In this document: piece by piece, positions 9,324 through 15,848 of the stretch
Layout of the letters: each line of letters opens with the position of its first letter
Numbering within the stretch: the first letter of the stretch is position 1
NCBI GenBank assembly: GCA_937887565.1
Contig: CALABS010000006.1
Span: forward strand, 1 to 15,848
Direction: 5' to 3'
Length of the DNA stretch: 15,848 nt
Source: an uncultured Rhodospirillaceae bacterium
Lineage (GTDB): Bacteria > Pseudomonadota > Alphaproteobacteria > Rhodospirillales > Magnetospirillaceae
Notes under the pieces: model-generated
What the model saw: the letters and a program-made list of their open reading frames with translations, nothing else
Databases searched by the model: none
Told to the model about the DNA's origin: nothing
Program-made: the position numbers and the translations under genes

Positions 9324-9378
9324 GCTTTATTTTTCAAAGCGCTGCGTGTAAGGTTGCACGTTGACACGTTTAAAATTT
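9324..9378 (+). promoter_or_regulatory. AT-rich intergenic region with dyads upstream of irr
   Basis: The 119-bp gap before irr contains several unusual short elements. GCTTT...AAAGC (9324-9340) is a small hairpin. GTGTAA-GG-TTGCAC (9346-9359) is a near-perfect palindrome. CACGTT is repeated with an 8-base step (9357-9362 and 9365-9370). The AT-rich, near-palindromic TTTAAAATTT (9369-9378) follows. A perfect TTGACA lies at 9361-9366, but I see no good -10 element 16-18 bases downstream. Such clustering suggests operator and promoter sequence, perhaps for Irr autocontrol. The exact sites cannot be set by eye. Confidence 0.35.
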
Positions 9379-9415
9379 CCGTTGGACCCTTAAGAATCGC
9401 GATAGGCCGGCCCAT

Positions 9416-9838
9416 ATGAACACCATGGTTACCGTTCGCCCCTACAGCCAGGCCCTCGACCGGCTTCGTGCCGCCGGCCTGCGTCCCACCCGCCAGCGTC
9501 TGGCGCTGGCCCGGCTGCTGTTCGACGGCGACGACCGCCACATCACGGCCGAGCAGCTTCACACCGAGGCCCTGGGCGCCAACATCCGCGTCTCGCTGGC
9601 CACCGTCTACAACACGCTGCATCAGTTCACCGACGCCGGGCTGCTGCGCGAGATCGTGGTGGATGCCGGCCGGTCCTATTTCGACACCAACACCTCGGAA
9701 CACCACCACTTCTTCTACGAGAAGTCCGGCCGCCTGTGCGACATCCCGGCCGAACTGGTGGGCCTGACCCGCGTCCCCGACGCGCCCGAGGGCATGAAGA
9801 TCAGCCGGGTGGAAGTGATCGTCCGGCTGGACGGCTGA
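9416..9838 (+). CDS. irr: Irr-type iron response regulator (Fur family)
   Basis: Irr is a Fur-superfamily transcription factor of alphaproteobacteria. It senses iron through haem availability and controls haem and iron genes. The 140-residue product has the winged helix (GLRPTRQRLALARLLF, residues 21-36, and recognition region SLATVYNTLHQF, 60-71). The dimer domain carries the diagnostic SEHHHFF, with His96-98 as the haem-linked triplet. The CxxC zinc pairs of Fur/Zur are absent; the only cysteine is Cys108. The end, RVEVIVRLDG, fits Irr. The N-terminal GCP-type haem regulatory motif of Bradyrhizobium Irr is missing, as in other haem-sensing variants. ATG 9416 has only a weak ribosome site. 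ATG 9425 is a possible alternative. It converges with the thioredoxin gene. Confidence 0.88.
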   Translation: MNTMVTVRPYSQALDRLRAAGLRPTRQRLALARLLFDGDDRHITAEQLHTEALGANIRVSLATVYNTLHQFTDAGLLREIVVDAGRSYFDTNTSEHHHFFYEKSGRLCDIPAELVGLTRVPDAPEGMKISRVEVIVRLDG

Positions 9839-9861
9839 CCTCTCCTCTCCTCGACGAACCG

Positions 9862-9893
9862 GATCAGGGCGCCCTCGGGCGCCCTGATCTGTT
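9862..9893 (+). terminator. Terminator between convergent irr and tlpA-like gene
   Basis: A 12-bp perfect stem pairs GATCAGGGCGCC (9862-9873) with its complement (9878-9889) around a CTCG loop. TGTTT follows. It starts 23 bases after the irr stop and ends just before the stop codon of the opposite-strand gene. The short T-tract supports termination for irr. The stem itself could act on both strands. Confidence 0.8.
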
Positions 9894-10496
9894 TCACCCG
9901 CCCTGTATCACCCCTTCCACCACCGCCGTCAGCGCCGGCGCGTCCCACTCCTTGGCGCCGGTGCCCTGCCAGGCCACTCGGCCCCGGGCGTCGATCAGGA
10001 TCGAGGTCGGCAGCAGCGCGCCCTGGAAATTGACCGAACTGGTGTTGTAGACGGCCAGATTGGTCAGCTCCGCCCGGTCCAGCCACCGCCGCGCCGCCGC
10101 CGCCCCGCCCCGGTCCAGGGACACCGCCACCACCTGGAAACTCTCGCCGCCCAGCCGGCCCTGCAGCGCGTCGAGGGCCGGCATCTCGGCCACGCAGGGC
10201 GGGCACCAGGTGGCCCACAGATTCACCAGCACGGTGCGGCCCCGGAAGTCGGCCAGCCGCAGCGGCTTGCCGCCTTCATCGAAGAACGGAAACTCCTCGG
10301 CCTCCTCGCGCGCGGCGGCGGGCGTCGCCGCCACCTCCCCACTCCCCGGGCCGGGTGGTGATTCGCTTGGGTTGGGGGGCGAACCGGTGTAGCTTATGGG
10401 CCGCTCGGCCACCGTCAGCGCCACCCCCGCCGCGCCCACCAGCGCCACGGCGGCGAGGACGAGCACGAGCCTGATCGTTTTCTTCCGGTCTTCCAT
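9894..10496 (-). CDS. TlpA/ResA-like membrane-anchored thioredoxin
   Basis: This is a thiol-disulfide oxidoreductase that should face the periplasm. The 200-residue protein starts with MEDRKK and a hydrophobic segment (about 9-29), a signal anchor. A Pro/Ser/Gly-rich linker (about 36-66) and a thioredoxin fold follow. VNLWATWCPPCVAEMPAL holds the redox pair Cys98/Cys101. LLPTSILID holds the cis-proline, Pro163. WCPPC is typical of TlpA/ResA/CcmG reductases of cytochrome c or Cu-site maturation. The natural partner cannot be told from the sequence. I prefer ATG at 10496 (minus strand), with GGGA 5 bases before it. An in-frame ATG at 10514 lacks a ribosome site and would overlap the argH start. 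The gene is divergent from argH, 16 bp between starts, and convergent with irr. Confidence 0.88.
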   Translation of the reverse strand: MEDRKKTIRLVLVLAAVALVGAAGVALTVAERPISYTGSPPNPSESPPGPGSGEVAATPAAAREEAEEFPFFDEGGKPLRLADFRGRTVLVNLWATWCPPCVAEMPALDALQGRLGGESFQVVAVSLDRGGAAAARRWLDRAELTNLAVYNTSSVNFQGALLPTSILIDARGRVAWQGTGAKEWDAPALTAVVEGVIQGG

Positions 10497-10512
10497 ATCG
10501 TCCCAGGGTTCC

Positions 10513-11931
10513 ATGAGCGACAACACACCGTCCGCCAGCGCCGCCTCTTCCATGTGGGGAGGCCGCTTCGCCGGCGGCCCCGCCGCCATCATGCAGCGGA
10601 TCAACGCCTCCATCGACTTCGACAAGCGCCTGTACGCCCAGGACATCAGGGGCTCGAAGGCCCACTGCCGCATGCTGGTCGCGCAAGGCATCATCTCGGC
10701 TGCCGACGGCGACGCCATTCTGGCCGGCCTGGACACGGTGCTGCAAGAGATCGAAGCGGGGAATTTTCCCTTTTCGGCCGCGCTCGAGGATATCCACATG
10801 AACGTCGAGGCCCGCCTGGCCGAGCTGATCGGCGACGCGGCGGGGCGGCTGCACACCGCGCGGTCGCGCAACGACCAGGTGGCCACCGATTTCCGCCTGT
10901 GGGTGCGCGACGCCATCGACGGTATGGACGGAGCGCTCCGGGAGCTGCAGGCGGCGCTGATCGCCCGCGCCGACGAGCATGCCGACACGGTGATGCCCGG
11001 CTTCACCCACCTGCAGGCGGCCCAACCGGTGACCATGGGCCACCACCTGCTGGCCTATGTGGAGATGGTCGGACGCGACCGCGGCCGCCTGCGCGACGCC
11101 CGCGCCCGCCTCAACGAATGCCCGCTGGGCTCGGCCGCCCTGGCCGGCACCTCGTTTCCCATCGACCGCCACGCCACCGCCGCCGAGCTGGGCTTCGCCG
11201 CGCCGATGCGCAACTCCCTGGACGGCGTGTCCGACCGCGATTTCGCCCTGGAGTTCATGGCCGCCGCCGCCATCTGCGCCGTCCATCTGTCGCGCCTGGC
11301 CGAGGAACTGGTGGTGTGGACCAGCGCCCAGTTCCGCTTCGTCAGACTGTCCGACGGCTTCACCACCGGCTCGTCGATCATGCCGCAAAAGCGCAATCCC
11401 GACGCCGCCGAGCTGGTCCGCGCCAAGACCGGCCGCGTCATCGGCGACCTCAACACGCTGCTGATCGTCATGAAGGGCCTGCCCCTGGCCTATTCCAAGG
11501 ACATGCAAGAGGACAAGGAGCCCGCCTTCGAGGTGGCCGACACCATGGAGCTGTCCATCGCCGCCATGACCGGCATGATCCGCGACATGGCGGTCAACAA
11601 GGAGGTGCTGGCCCCGGCCGCCGGCGCCGGCTTCACCACCGCCACCGACATCGCCGACTGGTGCGTGCGCGAGCTGAAAATCCCGTTCCGTCGCGCCCAC
11701 CACGTGGCCGGCTCGCTGGTCAAGCTGGCCGAGACCAAGGGCTGCGACCTGCCCGAGCTGACGCTGGAGGAGATGCGCGCCGTCGAGCCCGGCATCACCG
11801 AGGCGGCCCGCGCGGTGCTGTCGGTCGCCAGTTCGGTGGCCAGCCGCACCAGCTTCGGCGGCACCGCGCCCGACCGCGTGCGCGAGCAGGCCGCCGACGC
11901 CCGCGCCCGCTGGCTGGGGGGGACGCCATGA
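10513..11931 (+). CDS. argH: Argininosuccinate lyase
   Basis: ArgH catalyses the last step of arginine synthesis, splitting argininosuccinate into arginine and fumarate, as a cytosolic homotetramer. The 472-residue length is normal. Early motifs are SMWGGRFAGGP and TARSRNDQVATDF. GFTHLQAAQPVTMGHH carries His166, the likely catalytic acid. The fumarate lyase signature GSSIMPQKRNPD (from Gly286) has Ser287/Ser288 in the mobile loop with the catalytic serine. I chose ATG 10513, with a weak AGGG at 10505-10508, because MSDNTPSA... leads directly into the family start. An earlier in-frame ATG at 10396 would be antisense to the thioredoxin gene. The 3' end overlaps the lipoprotein gene by ATGA. Its promoter must lie within the divergent tlpA-like gene; TTGGGT-N17-TAGCTT (10367-10395) is a weak candidate. 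Confidence 0.97.
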   Translation: MSDNTPSASAASSMWGGRFAGGPAAIMQRINASIDFDKRLYAQDIRGSKAHCRMLVAQGIISAADGDAILAGLDTVLQEIEAGNFPFSAALEDIHMNVEARLAELIGDAAGRLHTARSRNDQVATDFRLWVRDAIDGMDGALRELQAALIARADEHADTVMPGFTHLQAAQPVTMGHHLLAYVEMVGRDRGRLRDARARLNECPLGSAALAGTSFPIDRHATAAELGFAAPMRNSLDGVSDRDFALEFMAAAAICAVHLSRLAEELVVWTSAQFRFVRLSDGFTTGSSIMPQKRNPDAAELVRAKTGRVIGDLNTLLIVMKGLPLAYSKDMQEDKEPAFEVADTMELSIAAMTGMIRDMAVNKEVLAPAAGAGFTTATDIADWCVRELKIPFRRAHHVAGSLVKLAETKGCDLPELTLEEMRAVEPGITEAARAVLSVASSVASRTSFGGTAPDRVREQAADARARWLGGTP

Positions 11932-12104
11932 ACCGCCGCGCCGTGATCCTGGCCGCCTTGGCGGTGCTGCCCCTGGCGGCCTGCGGCCGGCGCGGCAAGC
12001 CGGTCCCGCCCGAGGGCTCGGTCTATCCGCGCCACTATCCCAAGATCGAGTTCCCCGACGAAAAGCGGGCTCCCGCCCCGGAGCCGGAGACCATCGAGAA
12101 ATGA
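11928..12104 (+). CDS. lptM: LptM/YifL-like small lipoprotein
   Basis: This 58-residue protein has a short signal peptide (MNRRAVILAALAVLPLAAC) with lipobox Leu16-Ala-Ala-Cys19. Cys19 would become the lipidated N-terminus. The mature part starts CGRRGKPVPPEG, which matches the Cys-Gly-x-x-Gly-x-Pro pattern of LptM (YifL). In E. coli, LptM helps the LPS translocon protein LptD fold and form its disulfides. The rest is Pro/Glu-rich and probably unstructured. The start codon overlaps the argH stop (ATGA at 11928-11931), and its stop overlaps the lysA start (ATGA at 12101-12104), so the three genes should be translationally coupled. Position just before lysA fits the family's usual neighbourhood. 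The symbol is given by resemblance; proof of function is lacking. Confidence 0.8.
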   Translation: MNRRAVILAALAVLPLAACGRRGKPVPPEGSVYPRHYPKIEFPDEKRAPAPEPETIEK

Positions 12105-13387
12105 ACCACTTCGAGTACCGCGGCGGCCAGCTCCATGCCGAGGGCGTGGCGGTGGCCGACATCGCGCGCGCCGTCGGCACGCCGTTCTACTGCTACTCCA
12201 CCGCCACCCTGACCCGCCATTACGCGGTGTTCACCCAGGCGCTGGCCGATGCCGGCCTGGACGCCACGGTGTGCTACGCGCTCAAGGCCAACCCCAACCT
12301 GGCGGTCATCCGCACCTTCGCCGGGATGGGCGCCGGCGCCGACGTGGTCAGCGAGGGCGAACTGCGCCGCGCCCTGGCGGCCGGCGTGCCGCCGGCCCGC
12401 ATCGTGTTCTCGGGGGTCGGCAAGACCCGCCACGAGCTGGAATTCGCCGTGGCCAAGGGGATCATGCAGATCAACGTGGAGTCCGAACCGGAATTGGAGA
12501 TGCTGTCCGAGGTGGCGGCCGAGCGCGGCGTGCGCATGCCCGTCGCGCTCCGGGTCAATCCGGACGTCGACGCCGGCACCCACGCCAAGATCACCACCGG
12601 CAAGAAGGAAAACAAGTTCGGCATCGAATGGACCGACGCCCATCGCGTCTACCGCCGCGCCCGCGAACTGCCGGGCATCGACGTGGCCGCCGTCGCCTGC
12701 CATATCGGCTCGCAATTGACCGAGCTCGAGCCATTCCGCGCCGCCTTCCTGCGCGTGCGCGACCTGGTCGCCATGCTGCGCGCCGACGGCTTCGACATCC
12801 GCCGTCTCGACCTCGGCGGCGGTCTGGGCGTGCCCTACGAACCGTGGGGAGGCAACGAGGTTCCGCCGTTGCCGTCGGACTATGCCCGCACCATCGCCGA
12901 AACCGTCGGCGACCTGGGATGCCGCATCGTGCTCGAGCCCGGCCGCGTGCTGGTGGGCAACGCCGGCATCATGGTGTCGCGGGTGGTCCACGTGAAGGAG
13001 GGCGCCACCCGCACCTTCGTCATCGTCGACGCCGCCATGAACGACCTGATGCGGCCGGCCCTTTATGACGCCCATCATGCCATCATCCCGGTGGCCGAGC
13101 CGGCGCCCGACGCCGAGCCGCGCCCGGTCGACGTGGTCGGCCCGGTCTGCGAGACCGGCGACACCTTCGCCAAGCAACGGCCGCTGCCGCCGGTGCATGC
13201 CGGCGACCTGGTGGCGTTCGGGACCGCCGGCGCCTATGGCGCCGCGATGTCCTCCACCTACAACTCGCGCCCGCTGATTCCGGAGGTCCTGGTCAAGGGG
13301 ACGGACTTTGCGGTGGTGCGCGCCCGCCCCACATACGAGGACATGCTGTCCGCCGAAAGCCTACCCGACTGGCTGGCGGACCAATAG
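12101..13387 (+). CDS. lysA: Diaminopimelate decarboxylase
   Basis: LysA decarboxylates meso-diaminopimelate to L-lysine, the last step of lysine synthesis. It is a PLP-dependent cytosolic dimer. The 428-residue product has the alanine-racemase-like barrel with CYALKANPN, in which Lys62 is the PLP Schiff-base lysine. HIGSQ, the glycine loop LDLGGGLGVPY, and EPGR, which binds PLP phosphate, follow. The C-terminal barrel has GPVCETGDTF with catalytic Cys350 supplied across the dimer, and GAYGAAMSSTYNSRP near the end. The start overlaps the lptM-like stop by 4 bases and has no separate promoter. The next gene begins 21 bp after its stop, so it belongs to the same transcript. Confidence 0.97.
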   Translation: MNHFEYRGGQLHAEGVAVADIARAVGTPFYCYSTATLTRHYAVFTQALADAGLDATVCYALKANPNLAVIRTFAGMGAGADVVSEGELRRALAAGVPPARIVFSGVGKTRHELEFAVAKGIMQINVESEPELEMLSEVAAERGVRMPVALRVNPDVDAGTHAKITTGKKENKFGIEWTDAHRVYRRARELPGIDVAAVACHIGSQLTELEPFRAAFLRVRDLVAMLRADGFDIRRLDLGGGLGVPYEPWGGNEVPPLPSDYARTIAETVGDLGCRIVLEPGRVLVGNAGIMVSRVVHVKEGATRTFVIVDAAMNDLMRPALYDAHHAIIPVAEPAPDAEPRPVDVVGPVCETGDTFAKQRPLPPVHAGDLVAFGTAGAYGAAMSSTYNSRPLIPEVLVKGTDFAVVRARPTYEDMLSAESLPDWLADQ

Positions 13388-13408
13388 CCGCCGAGGTCAG
13401 GGTCCGCC

Positions 13409-15796
13409 ATGCGCCAGCGACAGCCGCCGCCCCAGCCCAGCGCCGAGGACCGCCGGCTGGCCCGACGGCTGCGGCTGGCCCGGCGCGTGCTGGCCTGGGA
13501 GCGTCTGTGGCCGCTGCTGATCTGGCCGGCGGGGCTGGCCGGCCTGTTCGTGGCCGCCGCCCTGTTCGACCTGCCGGCGCGCCTGCCGGGCTGGCTGCAC
13601 GCCCTGGTGCTGTGCGCCGTCGCCGGCGGACTGGCCTATCTGTCGGTGCGGGTCTGGTCGCGCTTCGAGCCCCCCACCGACACCCAGGCGGCGCGGCGCC
13701 TGGAGCGCGACAGCGGACTGGCCCATCAGCCGTTGGCCGCGCTCGACGACCGCATGGCGGGCGGCGACGACGACCCGGTTTCCCGGGCCTTGTGGGCGGC
13801 CCATTTGCGGCGCATGGCGGAGCAGGCCCGCTCGTTGCGCCTCGACTGGCCGTCGCCGGGCATGGCGGCCCGCGATCCGCACGGCCTGCGGGCGGCGGTC
13901 CTGCTCCTGGTGGTGATCGCCGCCACCGTCGGCTGGCATGACGCCGGCGGCAGGCTGACGCGCGCCGTCTCCCCCGCCCTGGATACCGCCCGCCTCGCTC
14001 CCGATTCGGTGGAGGTGTGGATCACGCCGCCGGCCTATAGCGGCATGGCCCCGGTTCTGCTGCGCCCCGCCGACGACGACGGGCCGGCGACGGCGGTGCC
14101 GGCCGGCAGCACCGTGCTGGCCGTGGTGACCGGCGGCTGGGGCGAGGCACGGCTGGTCATCGACGGCCGCTCGGTTCCGTTCCAGACCCGAACCGACGGC
14201 GGCCAACGCATCGAGACCCAGATCGACAGCGGCAGCCGGCTTGAAATCCACCAGGCCGGCTTCACGGTGGCGGCCTGGCCGCTCAGGGTGACTCCCGACG
14301 CCCTGCCGGCCATCGCCTTCACGCAGCCGCCGGCCGAGGGCGAGCGGGGCCGCCTGCGCATCGAGGCCACCGCCTCGGACGATTACGGGCTGGCGCGGGC
14401 CTGGATCGACATCCGCCGGGCCGAGGCGCCCGACGGCGAGGGTCTCGCCGCCGACCTGCCGCTGCCGTCCACCCACCCGCGCACCGCCGAACTGGCCGGC
14501 TGGCACGACTTCACCGCCCATCCCTGGGCCGGACTGCCGGTGACCATCCGGCCCCGTGCCGCCGACGCCCTGGGCCAGGAAGCGGCCGGCCAGTCGGTCA
14601 CCATCGTCCTGCCGCAGCGGAATTTCACCCATCCCACCGCCCGCCTGCTGGTGGAGCAGCGACGCGCCCTGACCGAAAGCACGGACAACGCGCCCGACGT
14701 TGCCGCCGTGTTGGACCGGGTCGCCGCCGAGCCTCCCCTGTTCGAGGACGATCTGACGGTGTTCCTGGCGATCCGTGCCGCCCGCCATGCCTTGATGGCC
14801 GACGGATTCGATCTGGCCGAGGTGCAGGACCTGCTGTGGAACGCCGCCCAGCGCCTCGAGGACGGCGACCTCGCCGATGCCGAGCGGATGCTGGAGCAGG
14901 CGCGCCGCGCCGTCGAGGACGCCCTCGACCGTGACGCCGGCGCCGCCGAACTGGACCGGCTGCTCGACGAACTCCAGCAGGCCATGGCCCGCTATCTCGA
15001 CGCGCTGGCCCGCCGCCAGGCCGAGGCCGGCGGCCGGCCGGCCGTCCCCTCCCCCGACACCACCGTGCTGACCGACGAGGATATGGCCCGCATGCTGGAG
15101 TCCATGCGCGACATGGCCGATGCCGGCGCGCGCGACGCGCTGCGGCGGATGCTGCGCGACCTCGACCAGTTGCTGTCCAGCCTCGACACCGCGCCGGCCG
15201 CACCGGTTCCGCCGGCGGTCGCCGAGGCCCTGCGCGACCTTGACGACCTTTCCCGCCGCCAGCAGCGCCTGCTCGACGAAACGTTCCGCCGCAACGGCAA
15301 CGGCGACGACACCGAAAGCGGGGGCGGGGCCGAAAGCGGGGGGAGCGGCAACGCGGCGGAGCGGCAACAGCAGCTGCGGGACCGCCTGGGACAGGTAACA
15401 CGGCGCCTGGAGCGGGGAATGGGCGGCGTGCCGGCACCGCTGTCCGATGCCGACGCCGCCATGGCCGAGGCGGCCGAGGCGCTGACCAAGGGCCAGTGGG
15501 GCCGTGCCGCCGACGCCCAGGCCCGGGCCCTCGACCAGCTCCGCCAGGGCGGCCGCGAGGCGGTGGAGCAGATGGGCATGGCGGGGATCGGCGGCCCCGG
15601 CATGGCGCCGCGCGACCCGCTGGGCCGGCCGATGAACGGGCAGGGATTCGGCGACGACGGCACCACCCGGATTCCGGACCACTCGGACATCCAGCGCTCG
15701 CGCGAGATCCTGGAGGAACTCCGCCGCCGATCCGGCGAGCGGTCGCGGCCGGAGCCGGAGCGCGACTATCTGCGGCGCCTGCTCAAGACGTTTTGA
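13409..15796 (+). CDS. DUF4175 / TIGR02302-type membrane protein, function unknown
   Basis: This 795-residue protein resembles the alphaproteobacterial TIGR02302 (DUF4175) family, which has no settled function. Visible order: basic N-terminus (1-29), membrane helices at about 33-53, 61-82 and 158-175, then a long domain starting SVEVWITPPAYSG (about 197) with beta-rich stretches. From about 410 it becomes helical, charged and Ala/Glu/Arg-rich, likely coiled coils. A Gly/Ser/Asn low-complexity link (about 628-650), a Met/Gly-rich stretch (about 710-750) and the tail SREILEELRRR...RDYLRRLLKTF follow, the tail being a family hallmark. Most of the protein after the third helix should be periplasmic if that helix faces out. 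The gene starts 21 bp after lysA, probably in its operon. The ribosome site is weak (GAGG...AGGG, 13393-13402). Confidence 0.85.
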   Translation: MRQRQPPPQPSAEDRRLARRLRLARRVLAWERLWPLLIWPAGLAGLFVAAALFDLPARLPGWLHALVLCAVAGGLAYLSVRVWSRFEPPTDTQAARRLERDSGLAHQPLAALDDRMAGGDDDPVSRALWAAHLRRMAEQARSLRLDWPSPGMAARDPHGLRAAVLLLVVIAATVGWHDAGGRLTRAVSPALDTARLAPDSVEVWITPPAYSGMAPVLLRPADDDGPATAVPAGSTVLAVVTGGWGEARLVIDGRSVPFQTRTDGGQRIETQIDSGSRLEIHQAGFTVAAWPLRVTPDALPAIAFTQPPAEGERGRLRIEATASDDYGLARAWIDIRRAEAPDGEGLAADLPLPSTHPRTAELAGWHDFTAHPWAGLPVTIRPRAADALGQEAAGQSVTIVLPQRNFTHPTARLLVEQRRALTESTDNAPDVAAVLDRVAAEPPLFEDDLTVFLAIRAARHALMADGFDLAEVQDLLWNAAQRLEDGDLADAERMLEQARRAVEDALDRDAGAAELDRLLDELQQAMARYLDALARRQAEAGGRPAVPSPDTTVLTDEDMARMLESMRDMADAGARDALRRMLRDLDQLLSSLDTAPAAPVPPAVAEALRDLDDLSRRQQRLLDETFRRNGNGDDTESGGGAESGGSGNAAERQQQLRDRLGQVTRRLERGMGGVPAPLSDADAAMAEAAEALTKGQWGRAADAQARALDQLRQGGREAVEQMGMAGIGGPGMAPRDPLGRPMNGQGFGDDGTTRIPDHSDIQRSREILEELRRRSGERSRPEPERDYLRRLLKTF

Positions 15797-15811
15797 TCGC
15801 CCTCGCCGGGC

Positions 15812-15828
15812 GGGGCCTCCGGCCCCTT
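15812..15828 (+). terminator. Possible hairpin terminator after the DUF4175-type gene
   Basis: GGGGCC (15812-15817) pairs with GGCCCC (15821-15826) around TCC, then TT. It lies 15 bases after the stop codon. The absent T-run makes intrinsic termination doubtful. The remaining 20 bases to the window end show only a short CCGCC...GGCGG dyad and no complete gene. Confidence 0.35.
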
Positions 15829-15848
15829 GGCCGCCGCCTCAATGGCGG

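Noticed and set aside
10396..10512. Upstream ATG start for argH
   Set aside because: The added 39 residues would be antisense to the N-terminal coding part of the thioredoxin gene and have Ser/Thr/Ala shadow composition. The family N-terminus begins at 10513.
13397..15682. Antisense open frame of about 760 codons opposite the DUF4175-type gene
   Set aside because: It is a mirror of the coding frame with Gln/Gly/Arg-rich sequence and no domain. The + strand frame has membrane helices and a family-type tail.

Overview
The window looks like a contig end from a GC-rich alphaproteobacterium, most probably a Rhodospirillales member of the Magnetospirillum type. This assignment is inferred from three things: strong G/C at third codon positions throughout, an Irr-type Fur-family regulator (HHH motif, no CxxC zinc pairs), and a DUF4175/TIGR02302-type protein, a family found mainly in alphaproteobacteria. 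The first 45 bases are not genomic. They are an Illumina TruSeq read-2 (P7-side) adapter with the end of the P7 primer and an index, so the first gene is cut at the contig end and has adapter-derived residues fused to it.

Layout. (1) 46-6316, + strand: the back half of the conserved translation/RNA operon, infB (5'-truncated), rbfA, truB, rpsO and pnp. These cover initiation factor 2, a 30S maturation factor, tRNA Psi55 synthase, S15 and polynucleotide phosphorylase. A 98-bp inverted-repeat element sits between rbfA and truB. Two strong hairpins with the same ATGG loop sit in the pnp leader. A textbook intrinsic terminator closes the unit at 6342-6370. (2) 6419-8616, + strand: a glycerophosphodiester phosphodiesterase, apparently read from a leaderless mRNA, then a nitronate monooxygenase-family flavoprotein with an unexplained four-cysteine cluster near its C-terminus. 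(3) 8703-9838, + strand: a glycine-zipper protein resembling general stress protein 17M, then Irr, ending at a hairpin terminator shared with the convergent next gene. (4) 9894-10496, - strand: a membrane-anchored TlpA/ResA-like thioredoxin, divergent from argH with only 16 bp between the two start codons. (5) 10513-15796, + strand: a tightly packed set of argH, a 58-residue LptM-like lipoprotein, lysA and a large DUF4175-type membrane protein. The first three overlap by ATGA junctions.

How the genes work together. The first block is ordinary growth machinery. The last block combines the final steps of arginine (ArgH) and lysine (LysA) synthesis with two envelope proteins, the LptM-like lipoprotein and the DUF4175 protein, beside a divergent periplasmic thioredoxin. 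I found no clearly new multi-gene system, CRISPR array, transposase, prophage, tRNA or rRNA. The items most worth a second look are the repeat inserted in an essential operon, the pnp leader hairpins, the Cys-rich C-terminus of the flavoprotein, and the argH-lptM-lysA-DUF4175 neighbourhood. No gap between genes exceeds about 175 bp.
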